A model generated the notes under the pieces. That model did not search any database and was not told where the DNA came from. It was given only the letters and a program-made list of their open reading frames with translations. The position numbers and the translations under genes were made by a program. Positions 1-9,535 of a DNA stretch of 64,000 nt are shown here, piece after piece (position 1 is the first letter of the stretch; each line of letters begins with the position of its first letter). The DNA is from Bradyrhizobium semiaridum (GTDB lineage: Bacteria; Pseudomonadota; Alphaproteobacteria; Rhizobiales; Xanthobacteraceae): positions 124,001 to 188,000 of the forward strand of contig NZ_JAGKJJ010000003.1 in NCBI RefSeq assembly GCF_020329505.1, given 5' to 3'.

Positions 1-357
1 GGCATGCGACAGACTGCCGCCGATGGTGCCGCGATTGCGGATCGCCAGGTGCGCGACGTGGCGCATCGCCGCCGACATCACCGGCAGTTTGGACGCGATC
101 AGCGGCGAATGCTCCAGCTCACGATGGCGGGCCAGCGCGCCGATAGCGATACGGTCACCGCGGTCTTCAATGTACGACAATCCCTCGATGCCGTTGAGAT
201 CGACGAGCACGGCGGGACGAGCCATCCGGAAGTTCAGCAGCGGCAGCAGGCTCTGACCGCCGGCCAGCACCTTGCCCTCGCCGTTCGACGCAACCAGCGC
301 CGCGATCGCGGCGTCGATCGTCGATGGTGAAACGTATTCGAACTGCGCAGGCTTCAT
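1..357 (-). CDS. Molybdenum hydroxylase FAD-binding (medium) subunit, partial
   Basis: N-terminal 119 residues of a CoxM/XdhB-type FAD subunit; the rest lies beyond the left edge. The start MKPAQFEYVSPSTID, the FAD-loop motif AGGQSLLPLLNFR (about residues 32-44) and the second loop IRNRGTIGGSLSHA at the edge are diagnostic. In this family the subunit carries electrons from the molybdenum/iron-sulfur subunits to an acceptor through FAD. It lies 32 bases downstream of the enoyl-CoA hydratase-like gene on the same strand, so the two are probably cotranscribed, with small and large subunits expected to the left. It is a different gene from the complete FAD subunit at 18586-19482, which starts in a very similar way (MKPAPFEYVRPDS). 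Substrate unknown. Confidence 0.9.
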   Translation of the reverse strand, partial: MKPAQFEYVSPSTIDAAIAALVASNGEGKVLAGGQSLLPLLNFRMARPAVLVDLNGIEGLSYIEDRGDRIAIGALARHRELEHSPLIASKLPVMSAAMRHVAHLAIRNRGTIGGSLSHA

Positions 358-389
358 CGGATGCCCTCCAGGGCTGCTCGTTTCCGGAC

Positions 390-1166
390 CTACGCGCCGC
401 GGAACTGCGGCGGCCGCTTCTCCGCGAACGCGCGGCGGCCTTCCCTGAAGTCTTCGCTCTCGGAGGCTTCGTCGATCAGCCGCTGTACCGCGGCCCGATC
501 GAGCCCGCCGACGCCCATCGAAAGACCGTTCAGCATGTGCTTCGCGCCGGCGATCGACAGCGGTGCGTTGACGGAAAGCCGCCGCAGGAATTGCTCGGCC
601 GCGAGACCGGGATTCTCGTGCAATTCGTCGAGCAGCCCCATCGAGATGGCTTGCTCGGCGGAATAGCGGTCCGCCGAGTAGAGGATACGCTTCGCATTCG
701 AAACGCCCGTGAGGGCGAGCAGCCGTTGCACGCTGTGCAGGCCGTAGACGATCGACAGCCTGGCTGCGGGTATCCCGACCGTCGCGGTGCGGTCGCCGAA
801 ACGAAAGTCGCACGCCAAAGCAAGGTGGCAGCCTCCGCCAAGGCAGTAGCCGGAGATCGCGGCCACGACTGGCTTGCCGAGCGCGGCGATCGCGCTCGAG
901 CAGGCATCGACCTCTACTTCATAGGCGGCGCTTTGGTGCCTGTCGTCGCGGATGCTCTCGAATTCGGAAATGTCGGCGCCGACGGAAAAGTCCTTTCCCG
1001 CACCCTTCAGGACGACGCCGCGGACCTCCTCTTCGCCGGCCAGGCCCGAGAAGATCGCGGCCATTTCGCTCCACATCGCGAGCGTCACGGCATTCTTAAG
1101 CGAGGGCCGGTTCAGAACGACGTGGGCGATGCCGTCGCGCTGCTCGATGTAAATTTCCTCCGACAC
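390..1166 (-). CDS. Enoyl-CoA hydratase/isomerase (crotonase) family protein lacking both canonical glutamates
   Basis: A 258-residue crotonase-fold protein. I chose the GTG at 1164-1166 (VSEEIYIEQRDG) because an AAAGAGG ribosome-binding site precedes it; the frame stays open further upstream but without a good site. The oxyanion-hole region reads GYCLGGGCHLALACD, so His replaces the first catalytic Glu of true hydratases. The second Glu region reads IPAARLSIVYG, with Ala after Pro. Fold and CoA binding look intact, so an isomerase, hydrolase or lyase of the superfamily is more likely than a standard hydratase. The next gene downstream is a molybdenum hydroxylase subunit, which suggests a shared catabolic pathway. 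Fold is certain; reaction is not. Confidence 0.88.
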   Translation of the reverse strand: MSEEIYIEQRDGIAHVVLNRPSLKNAVTLAMWSEMAAIFSGLAGEEEVRGVVLKGAGKDFSVGADISEFESIRDDRHQSAAYEVEVDACSSAIAALGKPVVAAISGYCLGGGCHLALACDFRFGDRTATVGIPAARLSIVYGLHSVQRLLALTGVSNAKRILYSADRYSAEQAISMGLLDELHENPGLAAEQFLRRLSVNAPLSIAGAKHMLNGLSMGVGGLDRAAVQRLIDEASESEDFREGRRAFAEKRPPQFRGA

Positions 1167-2275
1167 GTAACCTCTTTGGCATTGGCCGATGAAACTAGGG
1201 TTCTCTCGTAGTCGACCATTCAAATTGTTACTTGCATAAATAGACTATTTCGATTGCCCGCGTCAAGTTGCAATGATTACTCGGCATCGCTTCCAATTAA
1301 GGAGATGACCGACCGGCCGGATTTGCCGGAACCGGCGAATGCAGATATCAGTGATCGCCACGGCTCGGCAGAGGCCCGATTTATCCGCTCGACACATTCG
1401 AAGCGATTTTCCGCCGCTCTCCGACGCACGCCATCCGTGTCGTTAGGGTCATCGATCGCTGGGTTAGATGTCGCCTTCTGGCCGACAGCTTAGCGCCTGA
1501 CTGAAGATCGGAATGTCGCGTAATGCCAGGCTGCCGCGATGGCTGCCTGCAGACCAGAATCATCAGATAAAGGCCGATCGCAGCCATTCATGGTCGTGGG
1601 CAGCTCAACACGGATGTACGGCGGCTTTGGGAGAATGATCGTGTCGCTGAATGGCGACGGTGGGCGCAAGGCAGGCCCGTCTTTGCACACGCTATTCTAC
1701 GCTAGGGCACTCCCGCCCTCGAAAGCGACTTTACATCATCCTGAAACTGGGCGCAGATCGAACCAGCGAAGCAGAGACGGAGAACGCGAGCTGATCGGAG
1801 TGAGGTTCGGACCGCAACGATATTGCGCGATGACGGACGGAATTCCGCGCAAACTACGCTATTGCCGCCGTTGTATCGGTCACTCCCACTCGATTATTCG
1901 GGGCCAAGCCAACCATCTTATTTTCCGTATGAAACTATTTTTCAGCGCAATTAGTACCGTCTTCGAGCCCGTCAGAAAACGACGCTACCGATTTTGCTCA
2001 GGAATTTTGGATGTTTCGACCGAACCACTAATCGCCGTCTATTGCCAAGTATCGACATTAGAACTGTGTTTTCGCTGTCGATGAATGATGCACGAGAGCC
2101 GGATAAAGTACCGTCAGCGTCCATCTTAGTCGGCTCTACGACGGAGGAGAGAAATCTCCATCGAACGTGACGCCGCATCCAAGCTTCCCTTTAAAAAGCT
2201 TGATAATTGGCTCGCCGAAGCAACCCACCGCAACCCGTGGGGCTGTCCCAAGGCGATCGCAGCGAAACCCGTGCG
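1167..2275. other. Gene-poor 1.1 kb spacer
   Basis: About 1.1 kb with no frame I can support as a gene. Several open frames of 60-180 codons exist on both strands, but none shows a recognisable motif or a good start, and the composition is visibly richer in A and T than the flanking genes. It probably holds the promoter of the gene ending at 390 plus decayed sequence. No tRNA or insertion-sequence ends were recognised. Confidence 0.5.
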
Positions 2276-3049
2276 TCAGGCCGGGAAATCGACACCTGAC
2301 AACTCTCCGCATCTCCGCAGAAGGCGATCTTGAAGAGCGACGTCGAAGGCCTCGGGGTTCGCGGCGCGGTGGCGCTGATGATAGAAATATGCACCGGTGG
2401 CGCGCGCAGCAGCATCGTCGCTGACCGCGAGCCACGCTTGCGTCCGATGCGCCTTGTCCATGTCGTCCGGCGCGCCCGGCCCACCCATTCGGGTCGGCAC
2501 CCAGCCCGGTTCGAGCGCATTCGACACCACGTCCGGCCACCGGCGAGCGACCGCGAAGGCGAGTAGGACGTCGAGCAACTTGCTCTCCGCATAGGCCGTG
2601 GACCCATCCCAACGACGCTGCGTCCAAAGCATATCGTCCAAATCGGCGCTGGCATGGTGGTGCATGCCGGAACTCAGATAGACGAGACGGGATGGACGCT
2701 CCATCAGCGCAGTCAGGAGATAGGGCGCCATCACGTTGATCGCGAAGACGTGCGGCAGGCCGTCCTCCGTCTCGATCCGTCGCGGCTCCCGGTAGCCGAT
2801 CCCGACATTGTGGATCACGGCGTCGAACCGGCCGAGCCCGTTGGCGCTCTCAGCGAGCGCGCGCGTGCCCGCGATCGTCGCGACGTCGCCCTCGATGATC
2901 GCTTCCGCTTGGGAAAGCCCATTTCGAGCGACATCGGCGCGCCGCGCATTGCGCGCGTGAAGGACCACCTGATGGCCTTGCTCCACAAGGAGCTGGCCAG
3001 CCATCAGGCCGAGGCCCTCAGAAGATCCGGTGATGAAGACTCTCGCCAT
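2276..3049 (-). CDS. Short-chain dehydrogenase/reductase
   Basis: A 257-residue Rossmann-fold oxidoreductase. The ATG at 3047-3049 (MARVFITGSSEGLG) has a GGAAAGGAC ribosome-binding site; the frame runs further upstream but only as an overlap with the next gene. Visible motifs are the cofactor loop TGSSEGLG (residues 7-14), an N-V-G variant of NNAG, the catalytic Ser in LSSGMHHHA and the YAESK active site. The layout (short substrate loop, GWVPT after the active site) resembles retinol-dehydrogenase/protochlorophyllide-reductase-like SDRs that act on bulky alcohols or ketones. It is last of four closely spaced reductase genes (17, 16 and 41-base gaps) divergent from a LysR regulator. Substrate unknown. 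Confidence 0.9.
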   Translation of the reverse strand: MARVFITGSSEGLGLMAGQLLVEQGHQVVLHARNARRADVARNGLSQAEAIIEGDVATIAGTRALAESANGLGRFDAVIHNVGIGYREPRRIETEDGLPHVFAINVMAPYLLTALMERPSRLVYLSSGMHHHASADLDDMLWTQRRWDGSTAYAESKLLDVLLAFAVARRWPDVVSNALEPGWVPTRMGGPGAPDDMDKAHRTQAWLAVSDDAAARATGAYFYHQRHRAANPEAFDVALQDRLLRRCGELSGVDFPA

Positions 3050-3066
3050 CTTATTTGTCCTTTCCG

Positions 3067-3930
3067 TCAGCGGCGCTCGACGAGCGTGCGGACCACATCG
3101 TCGAGTGAGGTCGTCCCGGTGCGCAGCTCTGCGGAGCCGCCCTCGAACACGATCCAGTCGTTGTTGAACCGGTCGAGCATCGCCATCCGGCCTTCGGGAT
3201 GCTTCATCCCTTCGCTCCGGAATCGCGCTTCCCAGGTGTCGCGCGCGACGGTATCGACGGCGACGTCCGTGCCGAGGGCTCGGCTGAAGGCGTCCGCAAT
3301 ATCCTGCGCGCTGACCTTGCCGGGACCGCGCAGCTCGACAGTCCGAGCGCCCTGCCATGTCTGGCCCAGCAGGTCCGCCGCCGCGGCGCCGATGTCGCGC
3401 ACCGCAACCATGTCGATGCCGTGATCCAAGGGCTGAAGGAAGCTATGGATGCGCCCCTTACGAGCGTCCGGCACGTCCCAAGCCGCATTTTCGAGAAACC
3501 AGGCCGGTCGCAGGAAGGCCACCGGAACCGGGACGCCGCGCAAGGCCTGTTCGACGATCCCGCCATTGTTGAGCAGGTTGAAACGCTCGACCTGCGCGCC
3601 GACGGTCGACAGAAAGTCCGCTCGACCCGGCCGGCTTCTCTCCATCGCCTCCGCAAAGGCCGCAGCGACCCGGCTTGTTTCCGGAAAGCCCAGCTCGGGA
3701 TCGTAGTTCGGCGGATTCATCAGGAACACGCCCTTGGCGCCCTCCAGGGCGGCTCCGAGCGCGCCGGCGTCCGACGCGTCGGGCACGATCGCGATATTGC
3801 ACCCGCGTTCCGCCCAGGCTGCTCCGCGCTGAGCGTCACGAACGACCGCTCGAACCGGCTGGCCGGTGGCGAGCAATTGCTCTGCCACCGTACCGCCGAC
3901 TTGGCCCGTAATTCCAGTCACTACAAACAT
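3067..3930 (-). CDS. NmrA-family NAD(P)-binding protein
   Basis: A 287-residue atypical SDR. It opens with MFVVTGITGQVGGTVAEQLL, the TGxxGxxG cofactor loop of NmrA/QOR2-like proteins, followed by the RAVVR stretch that usually reads the NADP phosphate. There is no YxxxK catalytic pair in the usual place, as expected for NmrA-like proteins, which serve either as redox sensors or as quinone or azo-type reductases. A GGGAGAC ribosome-binding site precedes the ATG. It sits third from the start of the LysR-linked reductase operon. Members of this family often occur beside SDRs in bacterial detoxification clusters, but nothing here identifies a substrate. Confidence 0.88.
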   Translation of the reverse strand: MFVVTGITGQVGGTVAEQLLATGQPVRAVVRDAQRGAAWAERGCNIAIVPDASDAGALGAALEGAKGVFLMNPPNYDPELGFPETSRVAAAFAEAMERSRPGRADFLSTVGAQVERFNLLNNGGIVEQALRGVPVPVAFLRPAWFLENAAWDVPDARKGRIHSFLQPLDHGIDMVAVRDIGAAAADLLGQTWQGARTVELRGPGKVSAQDIADAFSRALGTDVAVDTVARDTWEARFRSEGMKHPEGRMAMLDRFNNDWIVFEGGSAELRTGTTSLDDVVRTLVERR

Positions 3931-3946
3931 CGTCTTGTCTCCCGTC

Positions 3947-4837
3947 TCAGGCTGCGGGGTGCAGCAGATCGGACAGACCGACCCGATGCAACATCTCGGC
4001 GCGGATACGGTCGATGACCGCGAAGCTCACATCGGCCCCATCCTGGGTCGGGTCATAGGTGACCCGGAACGGGCGCTTGCCGAACGGCGTATCGACGATC
4101 TCGACGATCGCATCGGCCACGCCTTGCACGTCGGCGTCGTCGGGCACGATGTTGGCGAAGGCCGTCTGCACCCGCTCGCCGAACCCCTTGTAGGGGCCGT
4201 CATTCTCGTACTCGGCGAGACGGTCCTTGTCGGCGGGGCTGCCGGCGTTGGCGAAATGGTTGGTGCCTTTGGTGAAGGCGCCCGGCACGATGATCGAAGT
4301 CTCGATGCCGAAGCGGGCCAGCTCGCGGGCATACTGGACGGCGAGCGTGTCCATGGCCGCCTTCGCCGCGAAATAGGGCGAGAGGTAAGGCGGCGCGCCG
4401 CCGGCGACGCTCGAGCTCGGCACCCAAACCAGGAGGCCGCTCTTGGCCTTGCGCATGTGCGGCAGGACCGCGCGGTTGACGCGCTGGGTGCCGAGCACAT
4501 TGACGTCGTATTGCTGGGCGAACTGATCGGGCGTGAAGCTCTCGGCGGGCCCGTACATCATGTGGCCGGCATTGTGGACGAGCACGTCGATCCGGCCGCT
4601 TTCGGCGATGATCTTCGTGACGGCGGCGTTGGCCGAGTCCTCCGACTGCACGTCGAGCTCGATCGGGCGAATGTCCTTGTCCGGCATGGCGGCCATGTCG
4701 GCGGCATTCTTGGCGTTCTTGCCGGCGACATCGCGCATCGAGGCGTAGACGGTATGCCCGGCCCTGGCGAGCGAGTCGGCGGTCAGCCGCCCAAAGCCGC
4801 TGGACGCGCCGGTGATGAGAACGATCTTCTTGGTCAT
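3947..4837 (-). CDS. SDR family oxidoreductase
   Basis: A 296-residue classical short-chain dehydrogenase. It carries TGASSGFG (residues 9-16), NAGHMMYGPAE as the NAG motif, a Ser-rich SSSVAGG stretch and the catalytic YFAAK. A conserved long C-terminal half (PGAFTKGTNHF, then PDDADVQGVADAIVEIVD) resembles a group of proteobacterial SDRs of about 290 residues that lie beside LysR genes. AAGGAATTC precedes the ATG. It is the second gene of the four-gene reductase operon. Cofactor is probably NADP, from the SMRD stretch after strand 2; substrate unknown. Confidence 0.9.
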   Translation of the reverse strand: MTKKIVLITGASSGFGRLTADSLARAGHTVYASMRDVAGKNAKNAADMAAMPDKDIRPIELDVQSEDSANAAVTKIIAESGRIDVLVHNAGHMMYGPAESFTPDQFAQQYDVNVLGTQRVNRAVLPHMRKAKSGLLVWVPSSSVAGGAPPYLSPYFAAKAAMDTLAVQYARELARFGIETSIIVPGAFTKGTNHFANAGSPADKDRLAEYENDGPYKGFGERVQTAFANIVPDDADVQGVADAIVEIVDTPFGKRPFRVTYDPTQDGADVSFAVIDRIRAEMLHRVGLSDLLHPAA

Positions 4838-4878
4838 GACGAATTCCTTTTCCTGTCGGGGTTGAGTTGAGCGCGGGA

Positions 4879-5619
4879 TCAGATGATTCCGCCGTTCGCG
4901 CGCAGCACCTGGCCATTGATCCAGCCGCCGTCCGGGCCGGCGAGGAACGCGACCGCCGAAGCGATGTCTTCCGGCTGCCCCAGCCGCTCCAGCGGTGCGA
5001 GTTTGGTGAGCTGATCGATGACGGCCTGCGGCTTGCCATCGAGGAACAGCGCCGTGGCCGTCGGCCCCGGGGCGATGGCGTTGACCGTGATGTTGCGGCC
5101 GCGCAACTCCTTCGAGAGCACATGCGTCATGGCCTCGACGCCCGCCTTCGTCGCGGCATAGGCCGCATAGGTCGGCTGGTAGAGGCCCACGACGCTGGAC
5201 GACAGGTTGACGATCCGGCCGCCCTCACGAAGGCGCTTTGCGGCCTCGCGCAGGGTGTTGAAGGTCCCCTTCAGATTGATCGCGACCTGCCGATCGAAGA
5301 GCGCGTCGTCACTGTCGGCGACCGTCGCCAGCTTCATGATGCCGGCGTTGTTCACCAGCACGTCGATGCCGCCGAAAACCGCTTGGGCGGCGTCGAACAT
5401 GCGGGCCACCGCAGTCGGATCGCTGACATCGGCTTGCGCCGAAATTGCATGTCCGCCCTCAGCCTCGATAGCCTCGACCAGGGCGTCGGCCTCGCCGGCG
5501 CTGCCGGAATAGTTGATCACGACGGTGAAGCCGTCCTCGGCGAGGCGCGTCGCGATCGCTGCACCTATCCCGCGCGAAGCGCCGGTGACGATCGCGACTT
5601 TGGCGTTGTCCTTGTTCAT
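4879..5619 (-). CDS. 3-oxoacyl-ACP-reductase-like SDR
   Basis: A 246-residue classical SDR resembling FabG. The ATG at 5617-5619 (MNKDNAKVAIVTGASRGIG) has GGAGAACC in front of it; the upstream extension of the frame runs into the divergent LysR gene and is rejected. Motifs: TGASRGIG (about residues 12-19), NNAGIMK, NLSSSVVGLYQP, YAATKAG and PGPTATALFL; the end GPDGGWINGQVLRANGGII is typical. It is the first gene of the reductase operon and faces the LysR gene across a 110-base spacer, so it is the likeliest direct target of that regulator. Confidence 0.92.
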   Translation of the reverse strand: MNKDNAKVAIVTGASRGIGAAIATRLAEDGFTVVINYSGSAGEADALVEAIEAEGGHAISAQADVSDPTAVARMFDAAQAVFGGIDVLVNNAGIMKLATVADSDDALFDRQVAINLKGTFNTLREAAKRLREGGRIVNLSSSVVGLYQPTYAAYAATKAGVEAMTHVLSKELRGRNITVNAIAPGPTATALFLDGKPQAVIDQLTKLAPLERLGQPEDIASAVAFLAGPDGGWINGQVLRANGGII

Positions 5620-5699
5620 TTCGGTTCTCCGTTTGGGCGCTCGTCGATGAGCGATGAGTGCTATTTGCCACTTGGGGAGAACGAGATAATCTGCCTCAA

Positions 5700-5714
5700 A
5701 ACAGCAACACTGTT
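5700..5714. promoter_or_regulatory. Putative LysR operator in divergent spacer
   Basis: In the 110-base spacer between the divergent SDR (start 5619) and LysR (start 5730) genes there is an inverted repeat AACAG-N5-CTGTT, 15 bases before the LysR start. This geometry suits a LysR box that both autoregulates and controls the reductase operon. Seen in sequence; function inferred. Confidence 0.4.
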
Positions 5715-5729
5715 CCAACCGGACAAACA

Positions 5730-6611
5730 ATGGATCGCTTGGACGCAATGCGCTTGTTCACACGGGTGGTTGAACGCCGCAGCTTCACGGATGCGGCGCA
5801 CGACCTCAGCGTTCCGCGGTCGACCGCCACCCAGGTGATCCGTCAGCTCGAGGAGCGGCTGGGTGTTCGGCTCCTGCAGCGCACGACCAGGACCGTGCGA
5901 CCGACGCTGGACGGCGAAGCCTATTACCGGCGTTGCCTCGCCATCCTCGACGACATCGAGGACGCCGAGGGCGCGTTCAGCGGCGCGGTTCCCAAGGGCA
6001 TGCTTCGTGTCGAGGTGCAGGGCACTCTTGCCCGCCACTTCGTCATGCCCGGCATCCCGGACTTCATGGCCCGCTATCCCGGCATCGAGATTGCGATGAG
6101 TGAAAGCGACCGCTGGGTAGATGTCGTGCGCGAGGGCGTCGATTGCGTCCTGCGATACGGCGCGTTGCCCGACAGCGACCTGGTCACACGAACGATCGCG
6201 CAACTGCCGCGCATCACTTGCGCTTCGCCGGCCTATCTGGACCGTTTCGGGCGGCCTGGCTCACTCGATGAACTGGCGGGCCACCAGATGGTCGGCCTGC
6301 GATCCATCACCACCGGCATGCTTGCCCCGTTCGAGTTCGAGCGCCGGGACGGTACGACCGCAATCGAACTTCCCGCCCCCCTGACCGTCACCGGCACGGA
6401 GAGCTTCCTCGACGGCGTCCTGCTAGGGCTCGGCTTGGCCCAGATGCCCCTCTTCCACGTTGAGCCATACCTTACAACGGGGCGGCTTGAGCGCGTGCTG
6501 CACGACTACCCCCTCTCCAGCGGGCAGGTCTCTGTCCTCTACCCCCGCAGTCGGCAGCTCTCCCCGCGCGTCCGCCTGTTCATCGATTGGGTTGTCGGTC
6601 GGTTCGTCTAA
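5730..6611 (+). CDS. LysR family transcriptional regulator
   Basis: A 293-residue LysR-type regulator. The ATG at 5730 (MDRLDAMRLFTRVVERRSFT) is the family-typical start. The winged helix spans about residues 1-60 (FTDAAHDLSVPRSTATQVIRQLEERLGVRLLQR, read in segments), and the effector domain runs to the end with the usual RYGALPDSDLV and FIDWVVGRF stretches. It belongs to the large group of LysR proteins that sit divergent from SDRs or quinone reductases and respond to electrophiles. It probably controls the divergent four-gene reductase operon and itself. A strong hairpin follows its stop codon. Confidence 0.93.
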   Translation: MDRLDAMRLFTRVVERRSFTDAAHDLSVPRSTATQVIRQLEERLGVRLLQRTTRTVRPTLDGEAYYRRCLAILDDIEDAEGAFSGAVPKGMLRVEVQGTLARHFVMPGIPDFMARYPGIEIAMSESDRWVDVVREGVDCVLRYGALPDSDLVTRTIAQLPRITCASPAYLDRFGRPGSLDELAGHQMVGLRSITTGMLAPFEFERRDGTTAIELPAPLTVTGTESFLDGVLLGLGLAQMPLFHVEPYLTTGRLERVLHDYPLSSGQVSVLYPRSRQLSPRVRLFIDWVVGRFV

Positions 6612-6640
6612 CTTGCTATTCGCTGACTCTCAGACAGACC

Positions 6641-6665
6641 TGCGGCGCCCGTGTGGGGCGCCGCA
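6641..6665 (+). terminator. GC-rich hairpin after LysR gene
   Basis: A perfect 10-base stem (TGCGGCGCCC / GGGCGCCGCA) with a 5-base GTGTG loop lies 29 bases after the LysR stop, between it and the convergent SDR remnant. There is no U-run, so it may pause or protect transcript ends rather than act as a classic intrinsic terminator; it can work in both directions. Confidence 0.6.
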
Positions 6666-6677
6666 CGCTCGCGGTGC

Positions 6678-7106
6678 TCAGCTGCGGTCTGTGGAGACGG
6701 CGACGTGTTTTTGAGCCTCCAGTTCGGCGAGGCGAGCGATCATTGCCTTGTGAAGCGCGGCATAAGCGTCGCTGCCCGTGGCGTGGCGCAGCGGCGCAGG
6801 ATTTTGATCGACGGTCGCGATGATCGCGTTCACCGTCTTGTCCGCGTTTCCGGGGGACTCATAGGTGCCACCGCCGAAAAAGGCTCGCACCTGAGCCACC
6901 GGTCCCGCGGCATAGACCTCCAGCTGCCCGGCTGGACGATGGTGACGCCGATGTTGAACGGCGCCAGCTCGTAGCGCAGCGACTCCATGAAGCCTTCGAT
7001 GCCCCACTTCGACGTGTGGTAGAGCGACGCGCCGGGGAAAGTCGCCTGACCACCCATCGTCGAGATTTGGATGATACGTCCGCCGCCCTGCTTCCGAAGA
7101 TGGGGG
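6678..7106 (-). pseudogene. SDR gene remnant, 5'-truncated and frameshifted
   Basis: C-terminal part of a short-chain dehydrogenase. One minus-strand frame (about 7106 down to 6930) encodes LRKQGGGRIIQISTMGGQ, the catalytic YHTSK and VTIVQPG. The continuation (VYAAGPVAQVRAFFGGGTYE to AQKHVAVSTDRS) is in another frame, so a frameshift lies near 6925-6935. The N-terminal cofactor-binding half is missing: homology stops at about 7106, exactly where IS630-type sequence begins. A deletion associated with the insertion sequence is the simplest explanation. No function is expected. Confidence 0.8.
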
Positions 7107-7107
7107 A

Positions 7108-7550
7108 CAGCGGCGCGCGCGCCCCGCGATCGGCGCTACGACTGGGCCTATCTCTTCGGCGCCGCCTGTCCTCAGCGCCGCGTCGCTGCCGGCCTAGTCA
7201 TGCCGACCGCCAATGCCGAGACCATGTCGCTGCATCTGGACGCGATCAGCCGCAAGGTCGCCTCCGGCGCACATGCCATCCTCGTCTTCGACGGCGCCGG
7301 CTATCACGGTGCCGCTGCCCTCTCCGTTCCAGACAACATCACCCTGCTACGCTTGCCGCCCTATGCGCCCGAGCTCAACCCGATCGAAAACGTCTGGGCC
7401 TACCTGCGTGCCAACAAACTCGCCATCACCGTGTTCGATGACTGTGACGACATCGTCAACAAAGCCTGCGACGCTCGGAACTTCTTTGCAACAGATCCAC
7501 CGCGGATCGCTGCCATCACCACACGCCATTGGGCAACGGTCAGCCCTTAA
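7108..7550 (+). mobile_element. IS630-family transposase, C-terminal fragment
   Basis: About 147 codons matching the DDE domain end of IS630-family transposases: APRDRRYDWAYLFGA, then ILVFDGAGYHG with the second catalytic Asp, then LPPYAPELNPIENVWAYLR with the catalytic Glu. The N-terminal helix-turn-helix region and first catalytic Asp are absent, so this is a dead remnant. It abuts the truncated SDR at about 7107. I could not identify terminal inverted repeats. The 173 bases between it and the chemoreceptor stop hold nothing recognisable. Confidence 0.85.
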
Positions 7551-7723
7551 GGCCGTTGGTATTACTCGCCTCACTCTTGCACCAAATGTCATGCCTCCAC
7601 AGCGCGAAAGCCGACCGCTCGTTCGACTTGAGGGAGGCATCGTTGCGAAGGAGCAAAAGGGGTCCGGCAGAAGCGAAGACTTTTCAAGCGGCGAATGCGT
7701 TGGCTATTTCATTCTGCGAGCGG

Positions 7724-9403
7724 CTATGCCGCTCGGACGGAGTTCAGGAATTTGCTTACCTCGAGCTTCAGGCGGCTGCTTTCGGCCGATAGCGACTGGG
7801 CAGCGGACAGAACCTGCGCGGATGCAGATTGCGTCTGGATGGTTCCGCGCTGCACGTCGGAAATATTCACCGACACTTGCATCGTTCCCTGAGCCGCCTG
7901 CTGCACGTTGCGCGAGATCTCCTGGGTCGCAGCGCCCTGCTCCTCCACGGCCGACGCGATGGTTGAGGAGATCTCCGACATCCGTCCGATGGTGCCGCTG
8001 ATCTCGCGGATCGCGCCGACCGACTCCTGGGTGGCCGCCTGGATCCCCGAGATCTGCAGGCTGATCTCGCCCGTCGCTTTCGCCGTCTGCTCTGCCAGTG
8101 TCTTCACTTCGGAGGCCACGACCGCGAAACCGCGGCCCGCTTCGCCCGCTCGCGCTGCCTCGATGGTCGCGTTCAGAGCTAGCAGGTTGGTCTGTCCGGC
8201 AATGGTATTGATGAGATGAACGACGTCTCCGATACGCGTCGCGGCCTGGGCCAATCCTTCGATGCGGTCATTCGTTCTACTCGCCTGCTCCACCGCCTGG
8301 CCAGCGATGCTGGCGGACTCGTGCACCTGGCGGCTGATTTCGTCCACGGAAGACGACATCTCCTCAGCCGCCGATGCCACTGACTGAACATTGGTAGCGG
8401 CTTCGTTCGAAGCCGCGGCGACCAGTGACGTGAGTTCCTGCGAACGCTCGGCTGATCCGGTCAGCGTGCCGGCGGATGCTTCGAGCTCGACGGATGCGCT
8501 GGACACGGCCTCCACGATCTGGCCGATCAGAGCTTCGAAATCGCGGGTGATTGCATTGATGCGCTCTCCGCGCACAATCTTGTCTTTGGCGTCGACAGCC
8601 GCGGCTTCGTCCGCCGCCTTCTTGGCAACCAACGCTTCCTTGAAGACCTGCAGGTTTCTCGCCATGTTGCCGATTTCGGTGTTCTCTTCCTGATGGGGGA
8701 TCGCGGCGGTCAGATCTCCATTGCCCAACGCCTGCATCGGAGCTTCGATCGACTTGATCCCGGTCGAGACGTCGCGCACAAGGACGATTGCGGCACACAC
8801 GCCGAGGATCATCGTCAGCACAAGGGAGGCCAGCACGATCTTCATCGCGGTCGCGTAGCTCACCGCCGCATTTGCGGCGGCGGCGTCGGCACCCTTGTTG
8901 TTCAAATCAATGTCCTTCTGAAGGATCTCGTCGGATTTCACCCCGACCAGCGATGCCTTGGCATGCAGCGATCGTGCCTCCGCATCCTCATTCTTGCGAG
9001 AAAGCACCAGCACTTGCTTGACGCCTTCGAGATACTCTTCCCACGCAGCTTTCGATTCATTGTAGATGGCGCGTTCCTCGGGCGAGGTGATCATCCGTTC
9101 GTAGCGTTTCTGAGCTTCTCCGAGGATGGCGATCCACTTTGCCAGCAGTACCTCCTGCGCCTGCTTGCCGGATTCGTTGGTCGACAGGAGATGCGTACGG
9201 ACGATTGCGCGATAGGTGATGGTGGCTGCGCGGATCTCGCCGAGTGCGCGAATGCTCGGCAGCCAACTATTCGCGATTTCAACGGTCGAGTCATTGATGT
9301 CGCTCATCTGCTTTAGCGCCAACCCGCCTATCGCCGACATCGCTGCCAGCAGAAACAGAACGACGACAGTGATCTTGGTGCGGATCGAGTAACGGGCGAG
9401 CAT
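7724..9403 (-). CDS. Methyl-accepting chemotaxis protein
   Basis: A 559-residue chemoreceptor. The ATG at 9401-9403 ([10 protein letters not shown]) follows a GAGGACC site and places transmembrane helix 1 at residues 11-30. A four-helix-bundle periplasmic sensor (about 35-185) follows, then helix 2 at 188-209, a HAMP domain (about 210-265) and a long cytoplasmic coiled coil. The signalling tip [20 protein letters not shown] binds CheA/CheW in this family. The protein ends in [11 protein letters not shown] with no CheR/CheB-tethering pentapeptide. The 4HB_MCP sensor type usually detects small organic acids or amino acids. It is monocistronic; a palindrome lies 133 bases upstream. The next gene upstream encodes a solute receptor, but cotranscription is not evident. 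Confidence 0.95.
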   Translation of the reverse strand: MLARYSIRTKITVVVLFLLAAMSAIGGLALKQMSDINDSTVEIANSWLPSIRALGEIRAATITYRAIVRTHLLSTNESGKQAQEVLLAKWIAILGEAQKRYERMITSPEERAIYNESKAAWEEYLEGVKQVLVLSRKNEDAEARSLHAKASLVGVKSDEILQKDIDLNNKGADAAAANAAVSYATAMKIVLASLVLTMILGVCAAIVLVRDVSTGIKSIEAPMQALGNGDLTAAIPHQEENTEIGNMARNLQVFKEALVAKKAADEAAAVDAKDKIVRGERINAITRDFEALIGQIVEAVSSASVELEASAGTLTGSAERSQELTSLVAAASNEAATNVQSVASAAEEMSSSVDEISRQVHESASIAGQAVEQASRTNDRIEGLAQAATRIGDVVHLINTIAGQTNLLALNATIEAARAGEAGRGFAVVASEVKTLAEQTAKATGEISLQISGIQAATQESVGAIREISGTIGRMSEISSTIASAVEEQGAATQEISRNVQQAAQGTMQVSVNISDVQRGTIQTQSASAQVLSAAQSLSAESSRLKLEVSKFLNSVRAA

Positions 9404-9535
9404 CTGGTAAGGTCCTCTTGGGAGAGTCTGTCGCCGGAATGGATGGAGCGACATACCGAAAGGATCCTACCGGCATTTGGTTAAGTTCCGCTCAAGGCGC
9501 CCTTATTCCCCTGCAATTCTGGGCAGGTTTTCGTG

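Noticed and set aside
1490..2084. Overlapping frames of 66-181 codons in the spacer
   Set aside because: No motif, start site or composition support on either strand.
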